Assembly (NCBI GenBank): GCA_020346965.1 | Contig: CP070793.1 | Coordinates: 241,085-247,987 of the forward strand | Direction of reading: 5' to 3' | Length of the DNA stretch: 6,903 nucleotides | Source of the DNA: Chloroflexota bacterium | Lineage (GTDB): Bacteria; Chloroflexota; Dehalococcoidia; GIF9; AB-539-J10 | Shown: positions 1-6,848 of the stretch, one piece after another | How positions within the stretch are numbered: position 1 is the first letter of the stretch | Layout of the letters: the number at the start of each line of letters is the position of its first letter | The notes under the pieces: model-generated | What the model saw: the letters and a program-made list of their open reading frames with translations, nothing else | Databases searched by the model: none | What the model was told of the DNA's origin: nothing | Translations under genes and position numbers: made by a program

Positions 1-435
1 CTTCGCGAAGTTCAACAAAAGACCAATGCCCAGTTTGCCATTCACGAGGCCGAGAAAGGATTCGTATTCTCCGCCCCGATGCGTATGCTAACATCCCTCG
101 GCGTCTCTCCAGTCAAATCACCTCCCCGGCCGGATAGATTACTTAAGGATGGTGACCTGATAGATTTAGGTGACTTGCATTTTGAGGTACTTTATACGCC
201 CGGACACAGTTCAGGCGGAATATGCCTCTTGGGACATGGAGTAGTTTTCAGCGGGGATACCTTGTTCAGGCTTGGGATCGGCAGGACCGATTTTCCCGGA
301 ATGAGCCATGAACGCCTGATAAAAAGCATTGGTGAAAAGCTTATGGTTTTGCCTGACGAAACCGTTGTCTATCCCGGCCACGGGCCAGCGACCACCATCG
401 GCGATGAACGTCGAGGGAACCCTTTTCTCCAGTGA
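1..435 (+). CDS. MBL-fold hydrolase, glyoxalase II-like (5' partial)
   Basis: The frame is open from the first base to a TGA at 433-435 and gives 144 residues with no start in the window, so the gene is cut at its 5' end. Three metal-ligand motifs of the metallo-beta-lactamase fold are visible: TPGHSSGG (about residues 66-73 of the visible part, His), SGDTLF (84-89, bridging Asp) and YPGHG (124-128, His). They are followed by the TTIGDER...NPFL ending common in small stand-alone glyoxalase II-like (YcbL/GloB-type) proteins. The usual THxHxDH motif should lie in the roughly 60-70 missing N-terminal residues. Such proteins are cytoplasmic and hydrolyse thioesters such as S-lactoylglutathione, but many members have other or unknown substrates, so I name only the fold. 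The visible ATG codons at 79 and 85 are internal, because family-like sequence continues upstream of them. The gene is convergent with aroC and not part of the operon. Confidence 0.9.
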   Translation, partial: LREVQQKTNAQFAIHEAEKGFVFSAPMRMLTSLGVSPVKSPPRPDRLLKDGDLIDLGDLHFEVLYTPGHSSGGICLLGHGVVFSGDTLFRLGIGRTDFPGMSHERLIKSIGEKLMVLPDETVVYPGHGPATTIGDERRGNPFLQ

Positions 436-512
436 TTATGCTCTAGAGATCCTTGATAATCCTGTTTTTTCGTTAGTTTTTCGCCGTTCGCCCCAGGCTA
501 ATAATTGCTCAA
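436..512. other. Convergent intergenic gap, no clear terminator
   Basis: This 77-base gap separates the 3' ends of the MBL-fold gene (+) and aroC (-). It contains T-runs on the plus strand (around 464-469 and 477-481), but I see no GC-rich stem in front of them, and none on the minus strand either. No intrinsic terminator can be supported, although both transcription units should end near here. Confidence 0.5.
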
Positions 513-1682
513 TCAAGCTATACTGCGCAAATAATTACGATAATTTGCCACAGTTTCCTTTAAGCTGTCACCGCCGAATTTTTCCAGGCAGGCATCAGCC
601 AGGACAATGGCTAACATGGCTTCGGCGATAACTCCGGCTGCCGGGACAACACAAATATCGCTGCGCTCATAGTGCGCTTTGACTTTTTCACCGCTACTAA
701 GGTTTATAGAAGGCAAAGGGTTGGCCAAGGTGGCAATAGGTTTGACCGCTGCCCTGACTATTATGTCCTCTCCGTTGCTAATACCACCCTCGATGCCACC
801 GGCGCGGTTGGTGGTATGTCGCCAGGGAAGTCCATTCGCTTTACCAGGTTTCATGGGTTCGATGACGTCGTGAGCTTGTGAGCCTCTAAGTCCCGCCAAA
901 GCAAATCCTCTTCCGATTTCAACCCCTTTTACGGCATTGATGCTCATCATCGCATGGGCAATCCTGCCGTCTAGACGACGGTCCCAACTAACGTGACTAC
1001 CCAGGCCGACAACAACGCCAGCAGCAATAACCTCAAAAATGCCGCCCAATGTGTCCCCACTAGCTTTAGCCTCATCAATGGCTGCCATCATCGCTTTTTC
1101 TGTTTCGCCGTGGGCACAACGGACCGGCGAGGTTTCCACTTTTTTCCAATCAATAGAATCTGCTTCCCCTCGTTCCCAGTGACATCGCCCAATTACCACG
1201 GCATGGCTGTTAATAAAAATGCCAAACTCCTCCAGGAACCTTCTGGCTATAGATCCCACAGCTACTCTTGCTGCCGTTTCCCGGGCGCTGGCTCTCTCTA
1301 TAATCCACCTGATGTCCTTAAGCCCGTATTTGGTTACTCCAGCCAGGTCGGCATGTCCCGGGCGGGGACAAATTATGGGTTCGCTTGCTTTCTCTACTGG
1401 AGAGACGCTCAACTGCTCTTTCCAGTTTTGCCAATCACGGTTAGTGATCAAGAGAGCGATTGGGCTACCAGTAGTGTACCCATGAAGAACACCAGCTATA
1501 ATGTCAGCCTTGTCTTCCTCAATTTTCATGCGGGGACCGCGCCCATAGCCTCGCTGACGACGCTTGAGTTCCTTATTGATATACTTTTCCTCTAAGGGAA
1601 CGCCCGCCACCATCCCTTCCACGATAGCTGTCAATCCCTTTCCATGGGATTCTCCACCAGTAAGAAAACGCAAATTACTCAT
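513..1682 (-). CDS. aroC: Chorismate synthase
   Basis: Converts 5-enolpyruvylshikimate-3-phosphate to chorismate in the cytoplasm, using reduced FMN; it is the last shikimate-pathway step before the aromatic amino acids and folates. The 389 residues fit the usual size. Family motifs appear in order: GESHGKGL (10-17, with the conserved His13), a basic RRQRGYGRGPRM stretch (41-52), RPGHADL (107-113), RASARET (130-136), NRAGGIEGGISNGEDI (292-307) and ERSDICVVPAAG (339-350). The ATG at 1680-1682 shares one base with the sppA stop (TAATG). The sequence before it has no good Shine-Dalgarno, only a weak CAGAG, which suggests reinitiation by ribosomes that have just finished sppA. This is the last gene of the minus-strand operon. 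No key residue looks missing. Confidence 0.97.
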   Translation of the reverse strand: MSNLRFLTGGESHGKGLTAIVEGMVAGVPLEEKYINKELKRRQRGYGRGPRMKIEEDKADIIAGVLHGYTTGSPIALLITNRDWQNWKEQLSVSPVEKASEPIICPRPGHADLAGVTKYGLKDIRWIIERASARETAARVAVGSIARRFLEEFGIFINSHAVVIGRCHWERGEADSIDWKKVETSPVRCAHGETEKAMMAAIDEAKASGDTLGGIFEVIAAGVVVGLGSHVSWDRRLDGRIAHAMMSINAVKGVEIGRGFALAGLRGSQAHDVIEPMKPGKANGLPWRHTTNRAGGIEGGISNGEDIIVRAAVKPIATLANPLPSINLSSGEKVKAHYERSDICVVPAAGVIAEAMLAIVLADACLEKFGGDSLKETVANYRNYLRSIA

Positions 1683-2605
1683 TAACTCTGGTACAGAAAC
1701 AGAGGTTGCCTGTAATTGTAGCTCAAGATTTCTAACAGAATCATATCCTGGGCACTTAACCCTGTTATTCTCGCCCGGATAGCATCGATGAACCCTAATA
1801 ATGATCTCAGGGTCAGCCCAGGTTGTCTATAGTATTCCACTACCGGGTCTTCGATGCCAGCTACTTCCGCTGTCAAATTTATGGCTGTATCCAGGTTACC
1901 TAACTCATCAATCAGGCCTAATTCCCTAGCTGTGGTACCCGTGTACATTTGGCCGGTAGCCAGATCTCTTACATCCTCTTTGTCTAACCCTCTGCCCTCA
2001 GCCACCACTTCTATGAACAGTTCGTAAAACTCGTCGATCGTCCCCTGCATGATTTCCTTCTCCTCCTGTGTCATCTCGCGGAATCCTCGATACATGTCTT
2101 TGTACACTCCCCCCTTGAATGTTTCTATCTCGATACCTAGCTTCTCTAGAAGCCCCTCTACATTCGTTATTTGAGAGATAACCCCAATACTCCCCGTCAT
2201 TGTAGTGGGAAGGGCAACGATCTTGTCTGCTTTGGTTGAGATATAGTAACCGCCCGAGGTAGCCGTGCCTCCCATACTCACGACAACAGTTTTTGCTTCC
2301 CCGATTCTTTCTATTTCCCACAGGATTTCCTGGCAGGGCGCTATCTCGCCGCCCGGACTCTCTATATGAAAAACAATCGCTTTAACTGCCTTATCTCCCT
2401 CTGCTTTCGTTAAATAATCCTTCACTAAGTCCGGTGTGATAGTTGCACCGGACAACAATGAAGAGCCTACGTTGGTAATAAACCCACTGAGTCGTATTAC
2501 TGCAATCTTGTTCACTACTGGCCTAGGGATGAGGGTAATCGGCACTATTATGGCGGCAAGCACTGCCAGTACAATCACAATGATGATTATTCGTCTCTTT
2601 TTCAT
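1682..2605 (-). CDS. sppA: Signal peptide peptidase SppA, short form, membrane-anchored
   Basis: A serine-lysine protease of family S49 that degrades signal peptides and other membrane-associated peptides. At 307 residues it is the short, single-domain form known from Bacillus rather than the tandem form of E. coli. A basic start (KKRR, 2-5) and one hydrophobic segment (about 6-27) form an uncleaved signal anchor, which should place the catalytic domain outside the membrane. The likely nucleophile is Ser117 in TATSGGYY. The likely general base is Lys169 in GVYKDM, 52 residues later, the same spacing as Ser147/Lys199 in B. subtilis SppA. The ESPGG motif (82-86) and TGSIGVI (137-143) are also present. 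The ATG overlaps the aroE stop (ATGA), with a strong AGGAGGA at 2611-2617, five bases upstream. Its place between two shikimate genes says nothing evident about its role. Confidence 0.95.
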   Translation of the reverse strand: MKKRRIIIIVIVLAVLAAIIVPITLIPRPVVNKIAVIRLSGFITNVGSSLLSGATITPDLVKDYLTKAEGDKAVKAIVFHIESPGGEIAPCQEILWEIERIGEAKTVVVSMGGTATSGGYYISTKADKIVALPTTMTGSIGVISQITNVEGLLEKLGIEIETFKGGVYKDMYRGFREMTQEEKEIMQGTIDEFYELFIEVVAEGRGLDKEDVRDLATGQMYTGTTARELGLIDELGNLDTAINLTAEVAGIEDPVVEYYRQPGLTLRSLLGFIDAIRARITGLSAQDMILLEILSYNYRQPLFLYQS

Positions 2606-3492
2606 CGCTGTCCTCCTGTCAATGCTTCCTTAGCCTTAGTAAACATTATGTCAACTGGAGCTTCTTTTCCTATCCATAGTTTGAATGAAGCGGCTCCTTG
2701 ATATACTAACATAGGTAGTCCACCAAGTATATTGGCTCCCGCTTTCTGTGCCAGTCTTAACAGAGGTGTTAGCGAGGGGTTATATACCACGTCGTATACT
2801 AAGACATTCTTAGGAATCACTTCAAGGCTCAAAGGTGATTGTCCTTCCTGAGGACTATCCTTCATCCCTATAGTAGTACAATGAACTATCAAATCACAGT
2901 TGCCAAGAGTGTTTGTTGAGCTCAGTTTCTCCCATTGGAAAGCACTAATATCTGTTCTCAAACCGTTTGGGCTTGTTGAAGCTCGCTTGGCATAGTTCAT
3001 CAAATTCTCGGCCAGTGCACATGCCCGCTCGAAGATACCATCAGTAATAGCCAGTGAAGCCACCTTCCTTTGCATTAGAGCAAAACACACTGCTCTCGCT
3101 ACACCGCCAGCGCCCAAGATGAATACTCTATTTCCGGCAGCGTCAAAATGTCCTTCTTTGTCCAGTACCTCGATAAAACCGTAGGCATCAGTATTAAAAC
3201 CCACTAGCCTGTCAGCTCTTTTGGCTATGGTATTGACGGCACCAATCGAACCGGCCAAGTCATCGACTTCGTCTAGTAAAGGCAATACCGTCTCTTTATA
3301 GGGCACGGTTACGTTGGCTCCAATATTCTCAGGTTTTCTTATCTTATTCACTATCTCTTCAAGTTGTTCAGGGGTTGTCTCCCAAGCCTGATAGTGAATA
3401 TCAAGTTGATAATAATCCAGAGCTGCCTGCTGGAAAAACGGAGAAATAGAATGTTTAATGGGATAACCGATAAGACCTATAGATTTCGACAT
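2602..3492 (-). CDS. aroE: Shikimate dehydrogenase
   Basis: Reduces 3-dehydroshikimate to shikimate, step four of the shikimate pathway, in the cytoplasm. The 296 residues are slightly above the usual 270-290. The N-terminal substrate domain shows GYPIKHSISP (9-18, with the two shikimate-binding serines), NVTVPYK (60-66, catalytic Lys66), GAVNTI (84-89) and GFNTDAYG (98-105, catalytic Asp102). The Rossmann domain has GAGGVARA (127-134), and the C-terminal part has YDVVYNP (233-239) and GLPMLVYQGAASF (258-270). The loop after the second Rossmann strand reads TDGIFERA, where NADP-dependent enzymes usually have NRTxxRA. Loss of that Arg and presence of Asp151 suggest NAD(H) use, which is an inference. 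An AAAGGA lies nine bases before the ATG at 3490-3492. It follows ruvX after 16 bases and overlaps sppA by four. Confidence 0.96.
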   Translation of the reverse strand: MSKSIGLIGYPIKHSISPFFQQAALDYYQLDIHYQAWETTPEQLEEIVNKIRKPENIGANVTVPYKETVLPLLDEVDDLAGSIGAVNTIAKRADRLVGFNTDAYGFIEVLDKEGHFDAAGNRVFILGAGGVARAVCFALMQRKVASLAITDGIFERACALAENLMNYAKRASTSPNGLRTDISAFQWEKLSSTNTLGNCDLIVHCTTIGMKDSPQEGQSPLSLEVIPKNVLVYDVVYNPSLTPLLRLAQKAGANILGGLPMLVYQGAASFKLWIGKEAPVDIMFTKAKEALTGGQR

Positions 3493-3508
3493 TACTCATG
3501 TTCCTTTA

Positions 3509-3988
3509 TTACTGGTCAGGATGATGACTATCTAGAAAACCCTGGAGTATATAGGCTGCCGCTATAGCATCTACCTCAGATTTAGCAGTAAACTTTCGCT
3601 TTCCAGCTTTTCTTTTTGCTTTGGAGGGCATTCTATTTCTCTTGTTACCCTCAATCTTCAAGCGCTGGGCAGCTTTGGTAGAAAGTCGTTCGTCCCATAG
3701 TTGTATATTAAGTTGGTTGAGATTGCTTTGCTTCACCCGTCTTGATACTCTGTCGGTGAAAGCTATTACCTTGTTAGCCTGCTCGCCCAATTCGCCGTCT
3801 AAGCGACGAGGTAAGCCAACTACAACACAATCTGCTTTGTACTGCTCTACAAGTCTGAGAATCTCATTCAAAAGGGTATCTTCATCTTCACTGGCAATCA
3901 CGGTTAGAGGGGAGGCCAGAATTCCCTGGGCATCGCTTACCGCTACCCCGGTTCTCTTGTCACCGATATCTAGCCCAAGGCTACGCAT
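3509..3988 (-). CDS. ruvX: RuvX/YqgF family RNase H-fold nuclease (putative pre-16S rRNA nuclease / Holliday junction resolvase)
   Basis: A small cytoplasmic RNase H-fold nuclease. E. coli YqgF is implicated in maturing the 16S rRNA 5' end, and other members resolve Holliday junctions. From the ATG at 3986-3988 the protein has 159 residues, near or slightly above the usual 135-155. Visible motifs are GLDIGDKRTGVAVSD (5-19, first catalytic Asp7), VVGLPRRLDGELG (56-68), WDERLST (98-104, Glu100) and VDAIAAAYILQGFLD (139-153, Asp140). A strongly basic stretch (about 111-131) sits between the second and third catalytic segments and looks longer than usual. A TTG at 4001-4003 would add five residues. 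I prefer the ATG because GGAAAGG lies six bases upstream, because family members begin MR-LGLD, and because the ATG follows the alaS stop by one base. Which of the two family activities applies cannot be told from sequence. Confidence 0.93.
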   Translation of the reverse strand: MRSLGLDIGDKRTGVAVSDAQGILASPLTVIASEDEDTLLNEILRLVEQYKADCVVVGLPRRLDGELGEQANKVIAFTDRVSRRVKQSNLNQLNIQLWDERLSTKAAQRLKIEGNKRNRMPSKAKRKAGKRKFTAKSEVDAIAAAYILQGFLDSHHPDQ

Positions 3989-3989
3989 A

Positions 3990-6632
3990 TCAAACCTTTC
4001 CAATCAGTTTATGAACTAACTTTAAGGCTTCGTCAACCTTGGTTGAATCCTTCCCACCGGCCTGAGCCATGGCAGCCTTACCACCTCCACCCCCACCGGT
4101 AACCTTAGCCACTTGATTAATAATGTCGCCGGCATGGAATCCCCTGGCGATCAGGTCAGGAGTTACCATAGCCAAAAAGTTAGGCTTACCACTATAGACT
4201 GTCCCTAAAACTACAATGGCGCTCTTCAGTTTGTCTCGCAATACATCACCCATTTCCCGGAGGCTCGGCATGCTGAGTGCTGGCACCTTGGCAACCAGAA
4301 CTGTCACACCGTTCAATTGCTCAACTTGATTGACTAGGTCCCCCACCATTCTTCGTAACAATTCCCTTTCCAGTGAGAGCGCTCTCTTGCGCTCTATTTC
4401 CAGCCCATTGATAAGGGTTTTCACCTTGCTGGGAACTTCGTCAGGCGAGCTTTCTACTGATTTGGCTATGTTCTCTAGCGCAACTGTACGAGACTCAACC
4501 AAAGATTCAGCTCTCCTTCCCGTTACTGCTTCAATACGATACAGCCCCGTGCCAATACTACTTCCACCGGTTACCAAGAATACACCAATCTCCCCTGTCG
4601 AATTCACATGAGTACCACCGCACAGTTCCTTACTTATCGCCGGCTCCCCGATTTCCAGCATTCGAACTTCTTCTCCGTACTTCTCCCCAAATAAGGCTAT
4701 AGCACCCTCAGCGATGGCTTGCTTATAAGTGAGTCTTTTCGCTTGGGCTTTCAAGTTTTGCCGTATCCAGTCATTAACCTGCCTCTGAACTCTATTCAGT
4801 TGCTCTTCAGTTACCTGACCTAAATGGGAGAAATCAAATCTAAATCTTTCCGGCTCCACCAATGAGCCTTTCTGCTCAATACGCTTGTCCACTATCTGTC
4901 TTAAAGCAGCCTGCAGCAGATGCGTAGCAGTGTGGTTACGAGCAATATCCAGACGACGTGCGACATCAACTTTGGCTTCCACTTCATCTCCGATACACAT
5001 GACTCCATCAACAACTACCCCCTGATGGACAATCACATCAAATGGAGTCTTGATAGTATCCGTGATGCAGATTTTGCTCCTTGTGCTGCTGATTTCGCCG
5101 GTGTCTCCAACTTGCCCTCCCATCTCACCATAGAAGGGCGACCTGTCAAGCGTTATGTCAACTTTATGTCCTTGAGACACGGTTTGTACGGGATTTTCAT
5201 TAGCACTTAGCTCAATGACTCTGGATTTAGACGAAGTCACCTCATATCCAATAAAATCTGTTTCTTGTCGTGTGACTGTAGGCTTGCCCTTCACCTCTGC
5301 TTTGCCATTGCTGCGCCCACTTAGGTAGACGACCTTTTGTCTTGATCTAGCCCTTTCTCTCTGCTTCTCCATTTCAGCCTGGAACCCTTCCCAGTCCATG
5401 GATAGCCCTTTTTCTCGGGCAATCTCGGCGGTTAGCTCTGGGGGAAAGCCATGGGTGTCGTAAAGTCTGAACACTTCTTCGCCTGTTAGCCCCTCTCTCC
5501 CTTGAGCTGAAGCTTCATCGGCGAACTTTTCGGCGAAAGTGAGCCCCGTATCCAAGGTAGTAATGAAGCCCTCCTCCTCCATTTTAACTATATCGCTAAT
5601 CGAGTTTCGTTTATCTGTGAGTTCAGGATATACATGGCTCGTGGTGCTGATGGCAACCTCAATCATTTCATTAAGAAAAGGCTTATCCAGTCCTAGCTTC
5701 CGGCCAAAGAGCGAAGCACGTCTGAGCACTCGCCTCAGGACATATCCCCTGCCTTCATTAGAGGGTACTATCCCATCAGCAATGAGAAAAGCAATGCCGC
5801 GTGAATGTTCAGACACAATTCTAATCGCCTGGTCGACAGCTTGATCTCGACTGTATTCTTTCCCAGATAAACGACAGATGTGATTGACCAGAGGTGAAAA
5901 CAGGCTCGTTTCATACGGAGAAGGTTTGCCCTGAATGACAGCTAATGTCCTTTCCACTCCCATGCCCGTATCGATGTTTGGTGTCGCCAAAAGAGTTCGG
6001 TGTCCCTCTCGGTCCTGATTGTACTGGGTGAACACCAGGTTCCATATCTCGCAAAAGCGCCCACAGTCGCAGTTCGGCTTACATTCAGGTTTTCCGCACC
6101 CGAACTCTTCACCTAGATCATAGTGAATCTCGCTGTCCGGCCCACATGGACCGGAATCGCCGACTGGGCCCCAGAAATTCTCGTCCTCGTCAAAGCGTAA
6201 AATCCTTTCTGCAGGAATCCCCAGCCGTCGCCAATAATCGAACGCTTCATCATCATCGAGGTAAATCGTTATCCATAGCCGTTCTTCTGGCAATTTTAAG
6301 TGCCTGGCAACAAATTCCCAAGCCCATGAAATAGTCTCTTCCTTAAAATAATCCCCGATGCTAAAATTGCCCAGCATCTCGAAGAATGTTAGGTGTTTAT
6401 TGTCACCCACCAAATCTATATCAGTAGTGCGGAAGCACTTCTGGCAGGAAACCAATCGTTGGCTGGGGGGAGTCTCCAATCCTAAATAATATGGTTTGAC
6501 CTGCACCATACCGGCGCTTGTCAGCAAAAGAGTTGGGTCTTTGTGAGGCACCAAGGATGAGCTGGGGATAATCGTATGCCCCTTGTCCCGGAAGAAATTC
6601 AGAAAAGTTTCCCGCAGTTCGTCGCCAGTCAC
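3990..6632 (-). CDS. alaS: Alanyl-tRNA synthetase
   Basis: Charges tRNA-Ala with alanine and clears mischarged Ser/Gly. The 880 residues match the bacterial full-length form (E. coli 876). The class II catalytic domain shows SSSLVPHKDPTLLLTSAGM (24-42), CQKCFRTTDID (63-73), FFEMLGNFSIGDYF (83-96) and motif 3 DTGMGVER (221-228). A Cys-rich stretch (179-194) precedes EIWNLVFTQYN. The editing domain carries the metal ligands HTATH (567-571) and CGGTH (671-675). A charged helical segment (about 715-770) leads to the C-terminal C-Ala domain, which includes the GGGGGGK motif (846-852). The start is GTG at 6630-6632: the protein begins in the usual way (TGDELRETFLNFF), a stop lies in frame a short way upstream, and GAGGGTGA is seven bases before it. 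It is the first gene of the operon. In the catalytic domain GPCGPD (161-166) has Asp where Cys is common. Confidence 0.98.
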   Translation of the reverse strand: MTGDELRETFLNFFRDKGHTIIPSSSLVPHKDPTLLLTSAGMVQVKPYYLGLETPPSQRLVSCQKCFRTTDIDLVGDNKHLTFFEMLGNFSIGDYFKEETISWAWEFVARHLKLPEERLWITIYLDDDEAFDYWRRLGIPAERILRFDEDENFWGPVGDSGPCGPDSEIHYDLGEEFGCGKPECKPNCDCGRFCEIWNLVFTQYNQDREGHRTLLATPNIDTGMGVERTLAVIQGKPSPYETSLFSPLVNHICRLSGKEYSRDQAVDQAIRIVSEHSRGIAFLIADGIVPSNEGRGYVLRRVLRRASLFGRKLGLDKPFLNEMIEVAISTTSHVYPELTDKRNSISDIVKMEEEGFITTLDTGLTFAEKFADEASAQGREGLTGEEVFRLYDTHGFPPELTAEIAREKGLSMDWEGFQAEMEKQRERARSRQKVVYLSGRSNGKAEVKGKPTVTRQETDFIGYEVTSSKSRVIELSANENPVQTVSQGHKVDITLDRSPFYGEMGGQVGDTGEISSTRSKICITDTIKTPFDVIVHQGVVVDGVMCIGDEVEAKVDVARRLDIARNHTATHLLQAALRQIVDKRIEQKGSLVEPERFRFDFSHLGQVTEEQLNRVQRQVNDWIRQNLKAQAKRLTYKQAIAEGAIALFGEKYGEEVRMLEIGEPAISKELCGGTHVNSTGEIGVFLVTGGSSIGTGLYRIEAVTGRRAESLVESRTVALENIAKSVESSPDEVPSKVKTLINGLEIERKRALSLERELLRRMVGDLVNQVEQLNGVTVLVAKVPALSMPSLREMGDVLRDKLKSAIVVLGTVYSGKPNFLAMVTPDLIARGFHAGDIINQVAKVTGGGGGGKAAMAQAGGKDSTKVDEALKLVHKLIGKV
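3995..4001 (-). promoter_or_regulatory. Ribosome binding site deciding the ruvX start
   Basis: GGAAAGG on the minus strand lies inside the last codons of alaS, six bases before the ATG at 3986-3988. It supports that ATG over the in-frame TTG at 4001-4003, which would lie within the site and has no Shine-Dalgarno of its own. Confidence 0.7.
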
Positions 6633-6639
6633 TGACCTT

Positions 6640-6647
6640 TCACCCTC
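6640..6647 (-). promoter_or_regulatory. Ribosome binding site for alaS GTG start
   Basis: GAGGGTGA on the minus strand lies seven bases before the GTG at 6630-6632 and resembles the GGAGGTGA core. A second purine run, GAAAGG (6636-6641), is only three bases away and is probably too close. If the promoter just upstream is used, the mRNA leader is only about a dozen bases, so it begins near or within this site. Confidence 0.6.
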
Positions 6648-6650
6648 TTG

Positions 6651-6679
6651 ATTTTAGAAGCTGCCAGCTTTAATGTCAA
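6651..6679 (-). promoter_or_regulatory. Sigma70-type promoter of the alaS-ruvX-aroE-sppA-aroC operon
   Basis: On the minus strand there is a perfect -35 hexamer TTGACA (6674-6679), a 17-base spacer, and TAAAAT (6651-6656), one base off the TATAAT consensus. The expected start of transcription is near 6643-6646, so the leader is about 11-14 bases and leaves no room for a T-box or another riboswitch. The first four bases of the -35, TTGA, are the outer end of the left inverted repeat at 6676-6694. Spacing and match quality are seen directly; use in the cell is inferred. Confidence 0.75.
6658..6670. promoter_or_regulatory. 13-base palindrome in the promoter spacer, candidate operator
   Basis: AAGCTG-C-CAGCTT is a perfect inverted repeat with six-base arms around one base. 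It lies wholly between the -35 and -10 hexamers of the operon promoter, its centre (6664) within one base of the middle of the spacer. It is upstream of the expected transcription start, so it would act as DNA rather than as an RNA hairpin. This position suits a repressor or activator dimer. The binding protein is unknown. In E. coli, AlaS itself represses alaS through a palindrome at its promoter, so autoregulation is one candidate. Confidence 0.45.
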
Positions 6680-6694
6680 TCAATCCTCAAAAGA
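6676..6694 (+). repeat. Left copy of 19-bp perfect inverted repeat
   Basis: TCAATCAATCCTCAAAAGA is the exact reverse complement of 6885-6903. Its outer end contains a short TCAA-TCAA tandem. Read on the minus strand, the outer bases TTGA enter the -35 hexamer of the alaS promoter. Confidence 0.95.
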
Positions 6695-6848
6695 GCATTT
6701 ATTATTGTGATTCTGACGAAATCAAATGAATCTCAGTATTGAAAGATTTCTGAAATCCTTTATTTAACCAGAAGGATCAGGTTGACTTAACTTCTAAACA
6801 ATATATTCCCGTAGTTTCTCCTGTGTGTCTTGTGGCGCAGCAGGTTCT

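Noticed and set aside
436..512. Bidirectional intrinsic terminator in the convergent gap
   Set aside because: T-runs are present but no stable stem precedes them on either strand.
329..631. 100-codon plus-strand frame spanning the MBL gene end and the aroC 3' end
   Set aside because: It overlaps two real genes in the wrong frame and has no recognisable protein features.
993..1595. 200-codon open frame on the plus strand opposite aroC
   Set aside because: It lies entirely within aroC, whose family motifs are intact along the whole length. Its translation is rich in Ser, Cys and Phe and shows no recognisable domain.
1998..2321. 107-codon minus-strand frame within sppA
   Set aside because: It is another frame of the sppA coding region, including the catalytic Ser segment. 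No ribosome binding site or family match is visible.
5539..5844. 101-codon plus-strand frame opposite alaS (also 4330-4611 and 4920-5210)
   Set aside because: They are antisense shadows of conserved alaS domains, low in complexity, with no independent gene signal.
6726..6767. 13-codon plus-strand frame (MNLSIERFLKSFI) in the element
   Set aside because: It is too short to separate from chance and lacks a ribosome binding site. A regulatory leader peptide is not supported, since no terminator or downstream gene is visible.
6633..6780. T-box riboswitch or other leader RNA upstream of alaS
   Set aside because: I found no T-box consensus or antiterminator/terminator pair. The promoter at 6651-6679 would leave a leader of only about a dozen bases.
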